The notes beneath the pieces are model-generated. The model saw nothing but the letters and a program-made list of their open reading frames with translations. It was not told the DNA's origin and did no database searches. The translations under genes were made by a program, and so were the position numbers. Of a stretch of DNA of 64,000 nucleotides, positions 1-7,059 are shown piece after piece (the stretch's first letter is position 1; each line of letters opens with the position of its first letter). This DNA is from an uncultured Paracoccaceae bacterium (GTDB lineage: Bacteria > Pseudomonadota > Alphaproteobacteria > Rhodobacterales > Rhodobacteraceae): positions 62,001 through 126,000 of the forward strand of contig CANKZJ010000007.1 of the NCBI GenBank assembly GCA_947488605.1. Direction: 5' to 3'.

Positions 1-173
1 AGTTCATCACTACCTTTCAACGTAGTTTGCCCTGTGTCAGGGTTCACACTTGAGCGGAAAGAAGGATCGCGCTTCGCCAAAGTGGCTATACCTCTTTCCA
101 GCCGATCTGCATCAGCCGGTGTTTTCGGCTCGATCACGATGGATAGGACGGGTTCACTCAGTACAGCTTTCAT
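1..173 (-). pseudogene. Elongation factor G-like fragment (domain III)
   Basis: Reading the minus strand from about 173 to the window edge gives a segment that aligns well with domain III of EF-G: the core EPVLSIVIEPKTPADADRLE, then LAKRDPSFRSSVNPDTGQT, matches the EF-G pattern 'EPVISxAxEPKTKADxxKM...LAxEDPSFRVxxDxETxQT'. Where EF-G has GMGEL, this copy reads GSDEL. The G domain and domain II that should lie upstream (positions 174-500) are absent: the frame meets a TAG near 325 and the Trm112-like gene follows. There is no visible Shine-Dalgarno before the ATG at 173. I infer a 5'-truncated relic or a very short EF-G-derived protein; the C-terminal part lies outside the window. Confidence 0.6.
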
Positions 174-335
174 TTGCCAAGCATCGCTGAGTTGAGGCGA
201 GATTTCAACCAAACAGCTAGTCTTCTTTGGGCTCAAAGCCCCTATTCGCCACAAGCCGCACCAAGGTTCCTTTTCCCGCTTTTCAGTAGTTAGGGTCAGT
301 TGTCGACATAGAGGCCATCTGACATTCTAGACCAG

Positions 336-515
336 CTAGTCGAGTGCGCGCGCCTCATCGACCAACATCACGGGGATACCGTTGCGGATGGGAAAGGCCA
401 GCTTGCTTGCTTTGCTGATCAATTCCTGCTTTTCTGCATCATACTTCAATGTGTCTTGCGTCATTGGGCAGACCAGCGCCTCGAGCATTTTAGGATCGAA
501 TGTCGTTTCGCTCAT
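336..515 (-). CDS. Trm112 family (UPF0434, YcaR-like) protein, 59 aa
   Basis: A 59-residue protein with the layout of the short bacterial Trm112/UPF0434 family: an [10 protein letters not shown] stretch (residues 12-20), a central [11 protein letters not shown] turn and the terminal [16 protein letters not shown] signature. Eukaryotic Trm112 activates methyltransferases; the role of the short bacterial forms is less certain. Only one cysteine (C16) remains, so the zinc site of longer relatives is not complete. The ATG overlaps the end of the upstream Lon-domain gene by four bases (512-515), which suggests translational coupling. Family assignment is confident; function is not. Confidence 0.85.
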   Translation of the reverse strand: MSETTFDPKMLEALVCPMTQDTLKYDAEKQELISKASKLAFPIRNGIPVMLVDEARALD

Positions 516-1153
516 TGCATGACCTCTTCACCTGATCCGCCACGCAACGCGAATTCGATCAGCGTCATCAGCGTTTCGCGGCGCGTCGTCAACGAAGGCG
601 CCTCCAGCAACGCCTGTTTGTCCTCAGGCTCGAACGGGCACAGCATCGAGAGTGAGTTGATCAACAGCTCGTCGTCCGCCTCGCCGAGGCTTTCCCAATC
701 TGTGGACAGTCCTTGATCAACCAAATAGCGGCCAAGTGCGTCCATGAACACGGCGCGGTCAAATGTTTCGTCTTTTTCGGTTGGCCCAAGGTCACGGTCG
801 AAACCTTGCCAGTTCACCTTGCAACGGCGGTAGGGCGTAAAGCCTTCGACTTCTTCCGTAATCCGGAACCGCGACGCGCCCGACAGGGTGATCATGTAAC
901 GCCCATCTTCGGTTTCTGAAAACGCGGTGAGTTTACCGGCACAACCGATTGCGTGGAGTTTTCCAGCGCCATCCGGTCCCTCGTAGGGTTGGACCATCCC
1001 GATCAATCGCGAAGAGGTTTTGAGCACATCGTCCATCATCGCCAGATAGCGCGGCTCGAACAAATGGAGCGGCAAGCGCGCACGCGGCAAAAGCAGCGCG
1101 CCCGGCAAGGGAAACACCGGAAGGGTGTCTGGTAAATCAGTCTTTGATATCAT
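512..1153 (-). CDS. LON peptidase substrate-binding domain protein
   Basis: This 213-residue protein consists of the Lon N-terminal (LAN/substrate-binding) domain without ATPase or protease parts. The signature [26 protein letters not shown] sits at residues 10-35 (only parts quoted by families are needed: [13 protein letters not shown]) and is followed by GCAGKL and the [10 protein letters not shown] strand typical of the fold. Stand-alone copies are common in alphaproteobacteria and are thought to bind proteins or peptides, but no activity is established. It lies 26 bases after the chaperedoxin gene on the same strand and overlaps the Trm112-like gene, so the three probably form one transcript concerned with protein quality. 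Confidence 0.9.
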   Translation of the reverse strand: MISKTDLPDTLPVFPLPGALLLPRARLPLHLFEPRYLAMMDDVLKTSSRLIGMVQPYEGPDGAGKLHAIGCAGKLTAFSETEDGRYMITLSGASRFRITEEVEGFTPYRRCKVNWQGFDRDLGPTEKDETFDRAVFMDALGRYLVDQGLSTDWESLGEADDELLINSLSMLCPFEPEDKQALLEAPSLTTRRETLMTLIEFALRGGSGEEVMQ

Positions 1154-1179
1154 GTCTACAAGGTAGGCCGAACCTTTGA

Positions 1180-2091
1180 TCAGGCAAATATCATCGACGA
1201 AAGTTTGCGACGGCCATTCAACACGATGGGATCCTTAGCTTCGCGGGCGTCAAAGATCGTGAAAAGCTGCGTCTTTGCAGCGCCGTCATTCCACTCCCGG
1301 TCGCGGCGGAACAGTTCGAGCAGTTCTGTGACAGCGTCTTCGACTTGACCGTTGGCGTGCAATGCAATTGCAAAATCAAACCGGGCTTGATGATTGTCTG
1401 GTTCCGCTTCCACAGTCGCTTGCAGTTCGGCAACAGGTCCTGCGTTTGCGGCTTCACGGGCCAGGCTGATTTGCGCGTGAACGGCTTCCAGCAGTGGATC
1501 GGTGGAAATCTCGGCTGGTGCGCCGTTCAAGATGGCTTCGGCCTGATCGACGTCGTCGAGTGCGAGGTATGACCGGACTAATCCCGCATAGGCCGCCGCG
1601 TTGTTGGGTTCTTCTTGCAAGATCGCTGCAAATGTTTCGGCCGCATCCGTAGCGGCGCCTTCTTCAAGCATTTGATTTGCTGCTTCGATTGCGGCGCTCA
1701 GCCCTTCGGCCTCTGGATCACCGGCCAAAGCCGCGATTTTTTCAACAAATGCATCGATTTCGGATGGAGGAAGCGCGCCTTGGAAGCCGTCGACGGGTTG
1801 GCCATTGAAGAATGCATAGACCGTTGGGATCGATTGCACCTGCAATTGGCCTGCATAGGCCGGGTTCTGATCAACGTCGATTTTGACGAGCTTTACGCGC
1901 CCCTTGGCTTTGGTGACTGCCGCTTCGATCGCGGGGCCCAAAGTTTTGCAAGGTCCGCACCAGGGCGCCCAAAAATCGACAATGACCGGAACTTCTTTTG
2001 AGGCCTCAACAACATCGGCTGCAAAGCTGGCGTCGGTTCCGTCCTTGATCAGGTCAACGGGGGCGTTCGGTGTGCCATCTAGTTCCAACAT
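1180..2091 (-). CDS. cnoX: Thioredoxin/TPR chaperedoxin (CnoX/YbbN family)
   Basis: 303 residues: a thioredoxin domain (about 15-120) with the active site WCGPC (C45, C48) and cis-proline region SIPTV, followed by a TPR-rich C-terminal half with alternating Ala/Leu helices (about 125-300). This is the architecture of YbbN/CnoX, a holdase that protects clients under oxidizing stress and cooperates with GroEL and DnaK. The E. coli protein has lost the CxxC pair, while this one keeps a full CGPC, as described for the Caulobacter homologue, so it can be expected to act as an oxidoreductase too. First gene of a likely three-gene minus-strand operon with the Lon-domain and Trm112-like genes. Confidence 0.88.
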   Translation of the reverse strand: MLELDGTPNAPVDLIKDGTDASFAADVVEASKEVPVIVDFWAPWCGPCKTLGPAIEAAVTKAKGRVKLVKIDVDQNPAYAGQLQVQSIPTVYAFFNGQPVDGFQGALPPSEIDAFVEKIAALAGDPEAEGLSAAIEAANQMLEEGAATDAAETFAAILQEEPNNAAAYAGLVRSYLALDDVDQAEAILNGAPAEISTDPLLEAVHAQISLAREAANAGPVAELQATVEAEPDNHQARFDFAIALHANGQVEDAVTELLELFRRDREWNDGAAKTQLFTIFDAREAKDPIVLNGRRKLSSMIFA

Positions 2092-2199
2092 GCGCGGTCT
2101 CCTTCAATGCGTGGTTGGGCCTTATATGTGCGCAATGAACGCCAAGTCCAAGAGGCAATGCGGCTTTACCATTCGGACCACCGCACATAGCGTGCGTCT

Positions 2200-2838
2200 A
2201 TGACAAAAACTGTTCTGACTTTTGGTGATAGCAACACCTATGGCACCCCGCCTGCCCACGCCCGCGGCGAAAATCGCAGATACGGTGCGGACATTCGCTG
2301 GCCCCAGGTGATGCAAAAGGTTTTGGGAGCAGACTGGACCTTGATCGAAGAAGGATTGCCGGGGCGCACCACTTGCCGTGCTGATCCGGTTATGGGTGGT
2401 CATATGGATGGACAAACCGGACTGCGGATTGCCTTGGAAAGTCACGGGCCGATTGATCACTTGATCATTATGTTGGGCACCAATGATTGCCAGTTTCATC
2501 ACGCGGCCTCGGCGGAACAAATTGCCGGAGGGATCGCGGGTTTGCTGACAATTGCGCGGTCAGAAGCCTACCAGACACGGCACGCGGGGTTTGAGATTTT
2601 GCTGATCGCACCGCCGGCTGTCTTGGAGCAGGGAACATACCGCGAAACATCATGGGGTGCGCATGAGAAATCGAAAGCTCTGGCCTCACTGATTGCCGAT
2701 CTCGCGGCGCATTGGGGCGTGGCGTTTTTGGATGCGGGCGCGCATATCGCAAGCAGCCAATTGGACGGTATTCATTTTGAAGCAGAGGATCACGGTACTC
2801 TTGGTCGCGCGGTAGCGGATAAGATCGGGGCGCTTTGA
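2200..2838 (+). CDS. SGNH/GDSL hydrolase family protein
   Basis: 212 residues with the four SGNH blocks: GDSNTYG (nucleophile Ser11), a block II glycine in EEGLPGRT, GTND (block III) and DGIHF near the C-terminus giving the Asp/His pair. The pattern resembles arylesterase-like hydrolases acting on acyl or aryl esters; the true substrate cannot be told. No signal peptide is seen, so it is likely cytoplasmic. Divergent from the chaperedoxin gene with a 108-base gap; the Nudix gene follows with TGATG overlap, so the two are probably translated together. Confidence 0.88.
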   Translation: MTKTVLTFGDSNTYGTPPAHARGENRRYGADIRWPQVMQKVLGADWTLIEEGLPGRTTCRADPVMGGHMDGQTGLRIALESHGPIDHLIIMLGTNDCQFHHAASAEQIAGGIAGLLTIARSEAYQTRHAGFEILLIAPPAVLEQGTYRETSWGAHEKSKALASLIADLAAHWGVAFLDAGAHIASSQLDGIHFEAEDHGTLGRAVADKIGAL

Positions 2839-3239
2839 TGCAACCAAAGCTTGGCGCAATTGCGGTCGTTTATCATGAAAACAGGTTCTTGCTAGTGAAG
2901 CGCAAGAAAGAGCCCAATGCCAATACGTGGGGTTTTCCGGGCGGGCATGTTGAACTGGGCGAAACGGCTTTGGACGCTGCGGTGCGTGAGCTTGCAGAAG
3001 AAACCGGTGTCGTGGCCAAGGGCGAGAAGTATCTGACGAACATTGATGCCATTACCCGTGATGCTGATGGTGAGGTGCTGTTCCACTATCTATTGGCTGC
3101 CGTACTTTGTTCATACCAAAGCGGTGTACCTGCCGCTGCCGATGACGTGAGTGATGCTGGCTGGTTTACGCGGGTCGAGGCCGCAAGCCTGCATCAAAGC
3201 CCAAATTTGCAGACGGTGATGAATTTGATCCGCGTGTAG
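2838..3239 (+). CDS. Nudix hydrolase
   Basis: 133 residues carrying a perfect Nudix box: G36, E42, R50, E51, E54, E55, G57 in the order Gx5Ex7REUxEExGU. Such small proteins hydrolyse nucleoside diphosphates linked to another group, often as house-cleaning of ADP-ribose or damaged nucleotides; the substrate here is unknown. I chose the ATG at 2838, which shares one base with the TGA of the hydrolase gene (TGATG); a TTG three bases earlier is also in frame. Followed at 18 bases by a hairpin that may end the transcript. Confidence 0.9.
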   Translation: MQPKLGAIAVVYHENRFLLVKRKKEPNANTWGFPGGHVELGETALDAAVRELAEETGVVAKGEKYLTNIDAITRDADGEVLFHYLLAAVLCSYQSGVPAAADDVSDAGWFTRVEAASLHQSPNLQTVMNLIRV

Positions 3240-3259
3240 GGTGGATTGAAATCCACCTT
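3238..3259. terminator. Short GGTGGAT hairpin between convergent genes
   Basis: GGTGGAT (3240-3246), loop TGAA, ATCCACC (3251-3257), extendable by an A-T and a G-T pair. It overlaps the end of the Nudix gene and lies before the stop of the convergent gene. No clear U-tract, so it could be a bidirectional terminator or a transcript-end protector. Related hairpins occur at 44569-44594 and 55610-55631. Confidence 0.5.
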
Positions 3260-3974
3260 ACTCTGTAACGGCAACCATCGGTCCCAGTTGGAACCCAAAA
3301 TCGCTTCTGCCAAGGGCGCGCGCATAAAGCCGGGACACTTTACCATCGAAATAAAGCGCGTTCGGCAATTTCAGATAATCGCGAAAGAAACTGCCAAATT
3401 CGTGGAATGTCACGCTGTCGTTTGAGATGACAAAAATGGCTGTCGTGCCATCCGCGGTCGTACCTACGCCATTACGGATGAACCTTGATGTACTGTCGGG
3501 CAGAAATCGCGGATGCAACGCCCCATCAATCACAAGCATCGGGCCAGATTGGGTCGCGTCGCGGCAGGCAGGTGCTGCGTCGACATAGCTAAGTGTCTCA
3601 TAAATCTGCGCGGAACTGTCATTGATGCAAAATACGCCGTTAGGCAGCAGGCCGAAATTGCCTGGACCTGCGTTGGTGATTACCCGCATCGTTTCAATGC
3701 CATCTTCGCGGTAGTGCCCGACAGGTGAGCGGTCATCATGATACATGCCCGCATTCATCGCAAAGGTCAGGCGGGTCACATCTGGCTGGTCTTCGATGCC
3801 ACCAAAACTACCTATGACGATGTCTTGGTCATCTTTGTGAAACAGCGAGAGTTTCTCGGACGTTGCATCAACGGTGCAGGCGGTAAAGCTGTTGCCGTTG
3901 TAGGCGATGTCCTCGCAGGTTACCGCCGCGGCGGGCATCGCCCAAAACAGCAATACTCCTGCAAGCCAGCGCAT
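3258..3974 (-). CDS. Phosphodiester glycosidase family (DUF2233/NAGPA-like) protein
   Basis: 238 residues starting with a cleavable signal peptide (hydrophobic residues 3-17, then AAAVTCED). The body has the NAGPA/DUF2233 core: FAMNAGMYHDD near residue 90, GLLPNGVFCI, SGPMLVIDG, RNGVGTTADGTTAIF and LKLPNALYFDG. Family members include mammalian uncovering enzyme and bacterial periplasmic proteins; the bacterial substrate is generally unknown. Its start overlaps the rbfA stop by about one codon, so it may be co-transcribed with rbfA although the functions are unrelated. Export to the periplasm is an inference from the signal peptide. Confidence 0.85.
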   Translation of the reverse strand: MRWLAGVLLFWAMPAAAVTCEDIAYNGNSFTACTVDATSEKLSLFHKDDQDIVIGSFGGIEDQPDVTRLTFAMNAGMYHDDRSPVGHYREDGIETMRVITNAGPGNFGLLPNGVFCINDSSAQIYETLSYVDAAPACRDATQSGPMLVIDGALHPRFLPDSTSRFIRNGVGTTADGTTAIFVISNDSVTFHEFGSFFRDYLKLPNALYFDGKVSRLYARALGRSDFGFQLGPMVAVTE

Positions 3975-4378
3975 TAGTCGTCCAAGTCCTGACGCACATG
4001 CCCTTCGGCCAACAGCGCACGGGTCGCGTCCATCTGATCAAAGGTGCCGTCGATCTCGAATCGAAGTTCGGGCGCGAACTTCATTGAGCCACCTTTGACG
4101 ACCAAATGCCGGATCTCGTAGCGGTTGCGCCGCAGCGCGTCGAGCGCCTCTTGCTTGCCTTGCCCACCCAGCGGCAGCACGAACGCCGTCGCAATCCGCA
4201 AGTCAGCGGTCATGCGCACTTCGCCGACGGTGATCGACATACGCGCCAATTCGTCATCATGGATGTCACCGCGTTGCAGCACATCCGAGAGGGTCCGACG
4301 GATCACTTCGCCTACACGCAACATGCGCTGCGTTGGGGCTTTGCCGTCTCTGTTTGAATTCTTTGCCATAGGGTCCAT
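3974..4378 (-). CDS. rbfA: 30S ribosome-binding factor RbfA
   Basis: 134 residues with the KH-like RbfA fold: [17 protein letters not shown] near the N-terminus, [21 protein letters not shown] in the middle and [17 protein letters not shown] towards the end (the family's P-x-L-x-F motif). RbfA binds the 30S subunit late in maturation and is needed for 16S 5'-end processing and cold growth. Two start codons are possible: ATG 4378 and ATG 4369 (MAKNSN); the latter matches the usual family start. In many alphaproteobacteria rbfA is close to truB and infB; here it faces dapB instead. Confidence 0.93.
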   Translation of the reverse strand: MDPMAKNSNRDGKAPTQRMLRVGEVIRRTLSDVLQRGDIHDDELARMSITVGEVRMTADLRIATAFVLPLGGQGKQEALDALRRNRYEIRHLVVKGGSMKFAPELRFEIDGTFDQMDATRALLAEGHVRQDLDD

Positions 4379-4467
4379 TTAAGCGCTGTAGCGGCCCTTG
4401 CCAAGCAAGCCTTTGCGTCAGAGGCAATCCGCCGCTAAGACGGGGCACGACAAAAAGGATCAGACCC

Positions 4468-5277
4468 ATGACAGACACACCCGGCATCGTCATCACAGGC
4501 GCATCAGGCAAGATGGGCCAGATGTTGATCAAAACTGTTCTGGCCTCGGACAAGTGCCGTCTTGTGGGCGTTTTGGAGCGGGCAGGGCATGATTGGATTG
4601 GCCAGGATGTCGGTGTCGTGACAGGCGGGCAACCAGTTGGCGTGACTGTCACGGATGATGCGGTAGAGGTGTTTGCCAAGGCGCAAGCGGTTATTGATTT
4701 CACTGCACCTGCTGCAACGGTCGCTTTTGCTGGGCTGGCTGCGCAGGCGCGTGCCGTCCATGTGATCGGCACGACTGGGCTATCCGACGATGATCTCAAA
4801 GCGATCAACGCAGCCTCGCGGCATGCGGCGATTGTGCGGGCCGGAAATATGTCTTTGGGCGTGAACCTTTTGGTGCAGCTGACAAAGAAAGTGGCAGCGG
4901 CCTTGGACGAAGACTTTGATATCGAAGTTATCGAAGCGCATCACAATCAAAAGGTCGATGCGCCCTCGGGCACGGCGTTGATGTTGGGTGAAGCTGCTGC
5001 CGCAGGGCGCGGTGTTTCATTGAGCGATGTCAGTGACAGCGGCCGCGACGGCATAACGGGCGCACGCAAAAGGGGCGATATCGGGTTCAGCGCAATTCGC
5101 GGTGGCGATATCGTCGGCGAACACGACGTTATGTTTGCCGCTGCTGGGGAGCGTATCGTTTTGCGCCATCTGGCAACCGATCGCGCGATTTTCGCACGCG
5201 GCGCTTTGAAAGCTGCCCTTTGGGGTCAGGATAAAAGCCCCGGCGAATATGACATGATGGATGTTCTGGGGACCTAA
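4468..5277 (+). CDS. dapB: 4-hydroxy-tetrahydrodipicolinate reductase
   Basis: 269 residues, standard DapB length. The nucleotide-binding GASGKMGQM lies at residues 11-19, and the substrate site [15 protein letters not shown] at 157-170 provides the catalytic His158/His159 pair and Lys162. It reduces the dihydrodipicolinate precursor with NAD(P)H in lysine and diaminopimelate synthesis in the cytoplasm, thus feeding peptidoglycan. An AAGGA (about 4456-4460) precedes the ATG. Divergent from rbfA with an 89-base gap. Single gene; the following small secreted protein is separated by 81 bases and probably has its own signals. Confidence 0.96.
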   Translation: MTDTPGIVITGASGKMGQMLIKTVLASDKCRLVGVLERAGHDWIGQDVGVVTGGQPVGVTVTDDAVEVFAKAQAVIDFTAPAATVAFAGLAAQARAVHVIGTTGLSDDDLKAINAASRHAAIVRAGNMSLGVNLLVQLTKKVAAALDEDFDIEVIEAHHNQKVDAPSGTALMLGEAAAAGRGVSLSDVSDSGRDGITGARKRGDIGFSAIRGGDIVGEHDVMFAAAGERIVLRHLATDRAIFARGALKAALWGQDKSPGEYDMMDVLGT

Positions 5278-5358
5278 ATCAGGCTGTCCGACGGCTTAAG
5301 TGAACCAACTGGACCTTTCTTACGTATAAAAAAATAGTTTTGACGTTGGAGGGCTAGA

Positions 5359-5721
5359 ATGAAACATCTGATCCTATCATTGATTTTCGCGACCGCTGCG
5401 GCACCTGCTGTTGCCGAAAGCTATGTGCCTGTGAAAGATCAAGCGACGTTTTTGTCTTTGGTCGAAGGCAAAGAGCTGCGAAATTTTCTTTATGGTGTGC
5501 GTCTCAACGTTCTTGAGGATGGCCAGATTGATGGGTCCGCGATTGGTTGGGCCATCGAAGGGTCATGGACCTGGCAGAACGGTTACTTCTGCCGCGAGCT
5601 AAGTTGGGGCGGCGACCCGATTCCGTATAACTGTCAATTGGTAGAGGCCCGCGGTGATGATCGTTTGCGGTTCACGGTTGACCAAGGTGCGGGCGATTCA
5701 GCGTCGTTTCGACTGCAGTAA
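5359..5721 (+). CDS. Small secreted protein of unknown function
   Basis: 120 residues with a clear signal peptide (KHLILSLIFATAAAPAVAES, cleavage predicted after AVA). The mature part of about 100 residues is rich in Trp and aromatic strands (GWAIEGSWTWQNGYFCREL, then PYNCQLVE), and two cysteines, in YFCREL and YNCQLV, could form a disulfide. This looks like a small beta-barrel periplasmic protein. Homologues in Roseobacters are sometimes labelled after the neighbouring dapB, but nothing in it resembles that enzyme. It starts after GGAGGG (5347-5352) and ends one base before the stop of the convergent hemerythrin gene. Confidence 0.75.
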   Translation: MKHLILSLIFATAAAPAVAESYVPVKDQATFLSLVEGKELRNFLYGVRLNVLEDGQIDGSAIGWAIEGSWTWQNGYFCRELSWGGDPIPYNCQLVEARGDDRLRFTVDQGAGDSASFRLQ

Positions 5722-5722
5722 G

Positions 5723-6292
5723 TTAGCCGAGGTCGGCAGCGCCGAATTTGAGGATCACTGGAACGATCAACTCTTCTTCGTCAATCAGGTGACGATCAAG
5801 TAGCTGTTCAAGTTTCGACAACTCGTCGCGGAATTTACCTGCTGTCGTTTGCAGCTTTTCGCGATTGTCGGAGATTGAAATCACCTCATTCGCGCGTTCC
5901 ACAAAACTGGCAAGAAAAGCGTCGATGTCATGGTGATCCTTGTCTAGGATCGTAAATCCGCGTTCGATTCTCGCGTCTTTCGTCACAAGTTTGGGAAAGT
6001 AATACGTGTCTTCAATCGTGTGATGTTCGTGCAATCCGTTCACGAACATGCCGCCATACCGCGCCGTCATTGCCGCATAACGTGCGGCATCAAGTTTGCG
6101 GTCGAGCAGCGCCTCGGTGCCACTGCGCAGTTCGCTCATTAGCCTGCGAAACATCAAGTGACGGTCCAGCCAAAACCGGATGAGACCGTCAAAGCCGGGG
6201 TCCGTTTCCCAGCCGTCGCGCGGGTATTCTTCGAGCAAGACACGTAGCGCATCTGGGAGTCCCGCGCGTTCAGCAAGGTCGAGGTTATCCAT
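5723..6292 (-). CDS. Hemerythrin domain-containing protein
   Basis: 189 residues forming a four-helix HHE-type domain. Iron-ligand candidates are spread as expected: DRHLMFRRL (His around residue 49), HEHHTIEDTYYFPKL, DKDHHDIDAFL and LLDRHLIDEEELIVP. Such domains bind a di-iron centre and take part in oxygen, nitric oxide or iron handling. No DNA-binding or sensor domain is attached. It is convergent with the small secreted protein gene, with almost no spacer, and 81 bases downstream of the gene ending at 6374 on the same strand. Confidence 0.85.
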   Translation of the reverse strand: MDNLDLAERAGLPDALRVLLEEYPRDGWETDPGFDGLIRFWLDRHLMFRRLMSELRSGTEALLDRKLDAARYAAMTARYGGMFVNGLHEHHTIEDTYYFPKLVTKDARIERGFTILDKDHHDIDAFLASFVERANEVISISDNREKLQTTAGKFRDELSKLEQLLDRHLIDEEELIVPVILKFGAADLG

Positions 6293-6338
6293 GAAAGCTT
6301 GTTCCCATTAGCTGCGCAATGATTTGCCCTGTAGACCA

Positions 6339-6375
6339 GATGTCTTGCCCCTTTGGCAGGGGAAAACCAGACATC
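6339..6375 (-). terminator. Possible hairpin after the 226-residue unknown gene
   Basis: Outer arms GATGTCT (6339-6345) and AGACATC (6369-6375) enclose an inner stem CCCCT/AGGGG (6348-6352, 6358-6362) with loop TTGGC. It overlaps the stop codon of the gene ending at 6374. The run of A residues between the arms interrupts the helix, so its efficiency as a terminator is uncertain. Confidence 0.35.
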
Positions 6376-7054
6376 AATCAGTCGGTTTGACCCAAACAAC
6401 CAACGGCCCTGTCGTCATCCAACCTTGGGCCACGGCGTCGGCCAAGTCATCATCTGTTTCATAGCCTACGACAGGTTTTCCTTGACCAAATGCGGCGCAA
6501 AGTGCCGTCGCGGCGGGCCGCGCATTTGCCCCAAATGAATTCGAGAGACCAACGCAGTCACTAGAAAGGTTTGCGATGACACCCGCATCAAACGCCATGC
6601 CATTCCGACGCCCCCAGATGCGGACGTCCGGTCGCTTTAGGATTGGATCGGGAAACTGGCGTTGGTCAGAGGGTGAGCTTTTGCGCCACGCAGATTCCCA
6701 GTCGATCAGTGAAGTGGCTGTCGTGATCTGTTCCCAATCGTCAGTATTGGCTGACGCCTCAGGGCTATGAAACAGCCAAGTGGCTTTGAACATGCGAACC
6801 AGACCAAGTTTGGTAAGATCATGCGCCCCGGACCCGTCTTTGACAGCAAATCCCGGCATGTCCAAAAGCGGCGTAATTAACGTCTCAATTGGTGCATCCG
6901 GGATGACCGTGGCCCAACCATGATAAGGTGGAGGTGGGTCTATTGCACGAAACCCAAAGTCATCGCGCGTGTAGCGCAATCTGCGCACATCCCACATCAT
7001 TGCATACCAGTCGGCATTGTTTTGTGCGGCCATAAGTGCATGTGGATTGGTCAT
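6374..7054 (-). CDS. Conserved-looking protein of unknown function, 226 aa
   Basis: I do not recognise a named family. The 226-residue protein is soluble, with a tryptophan-rich N-terminal half (DWYAMMWDVRRLRYTRDDF, TWLFHSP, DWEQITTATSLIDWESAW) and a C-terminal segment VANLSSDCVGLSNSF...GKPVVGYETDDDLADAVAQG that recalls the end of a GNAT acetyltransferase (a glycine-rich turn, then an alternating strand-helix ending in VVWVK). A degenerate acyl-CoA N-acyltransferase fold is therefore possible. Codon use matches its neighbours and it lies six bases after tamB on the same strand, so it may be the last gene of the tamAB transcript. Confidence 0.7.
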   Translation of the reverse strand: MTNPHALMAAQNNADWYAMMWDVRRLRYTRDDFGFRAIDPPPPYHGWATVIPDAPIETLITPLLDMPGFAVKDGSGAHDLTKLGLVRMFKATWLFHSPEASANTDDWEQITTATSLIDWESAWRKSSPSDQRQFPDPILKRPDVRIWGRRNGMAFDAGVIANLSSDCVGLSNSFGANARPAATALCAAFGQGKPVVGYETDDDLADAVAQGWMTTGPLVVWVKPTD

Positions 7055-7059
7055 ACCAC

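Noticed and set aside
174-335. Second short frame on the minus strand ending at about 219 (GTLVRLVANRGFEPKED)
   Set aside because: About 20 codons with no start and no recognised match; it cannot be supported as a gene.
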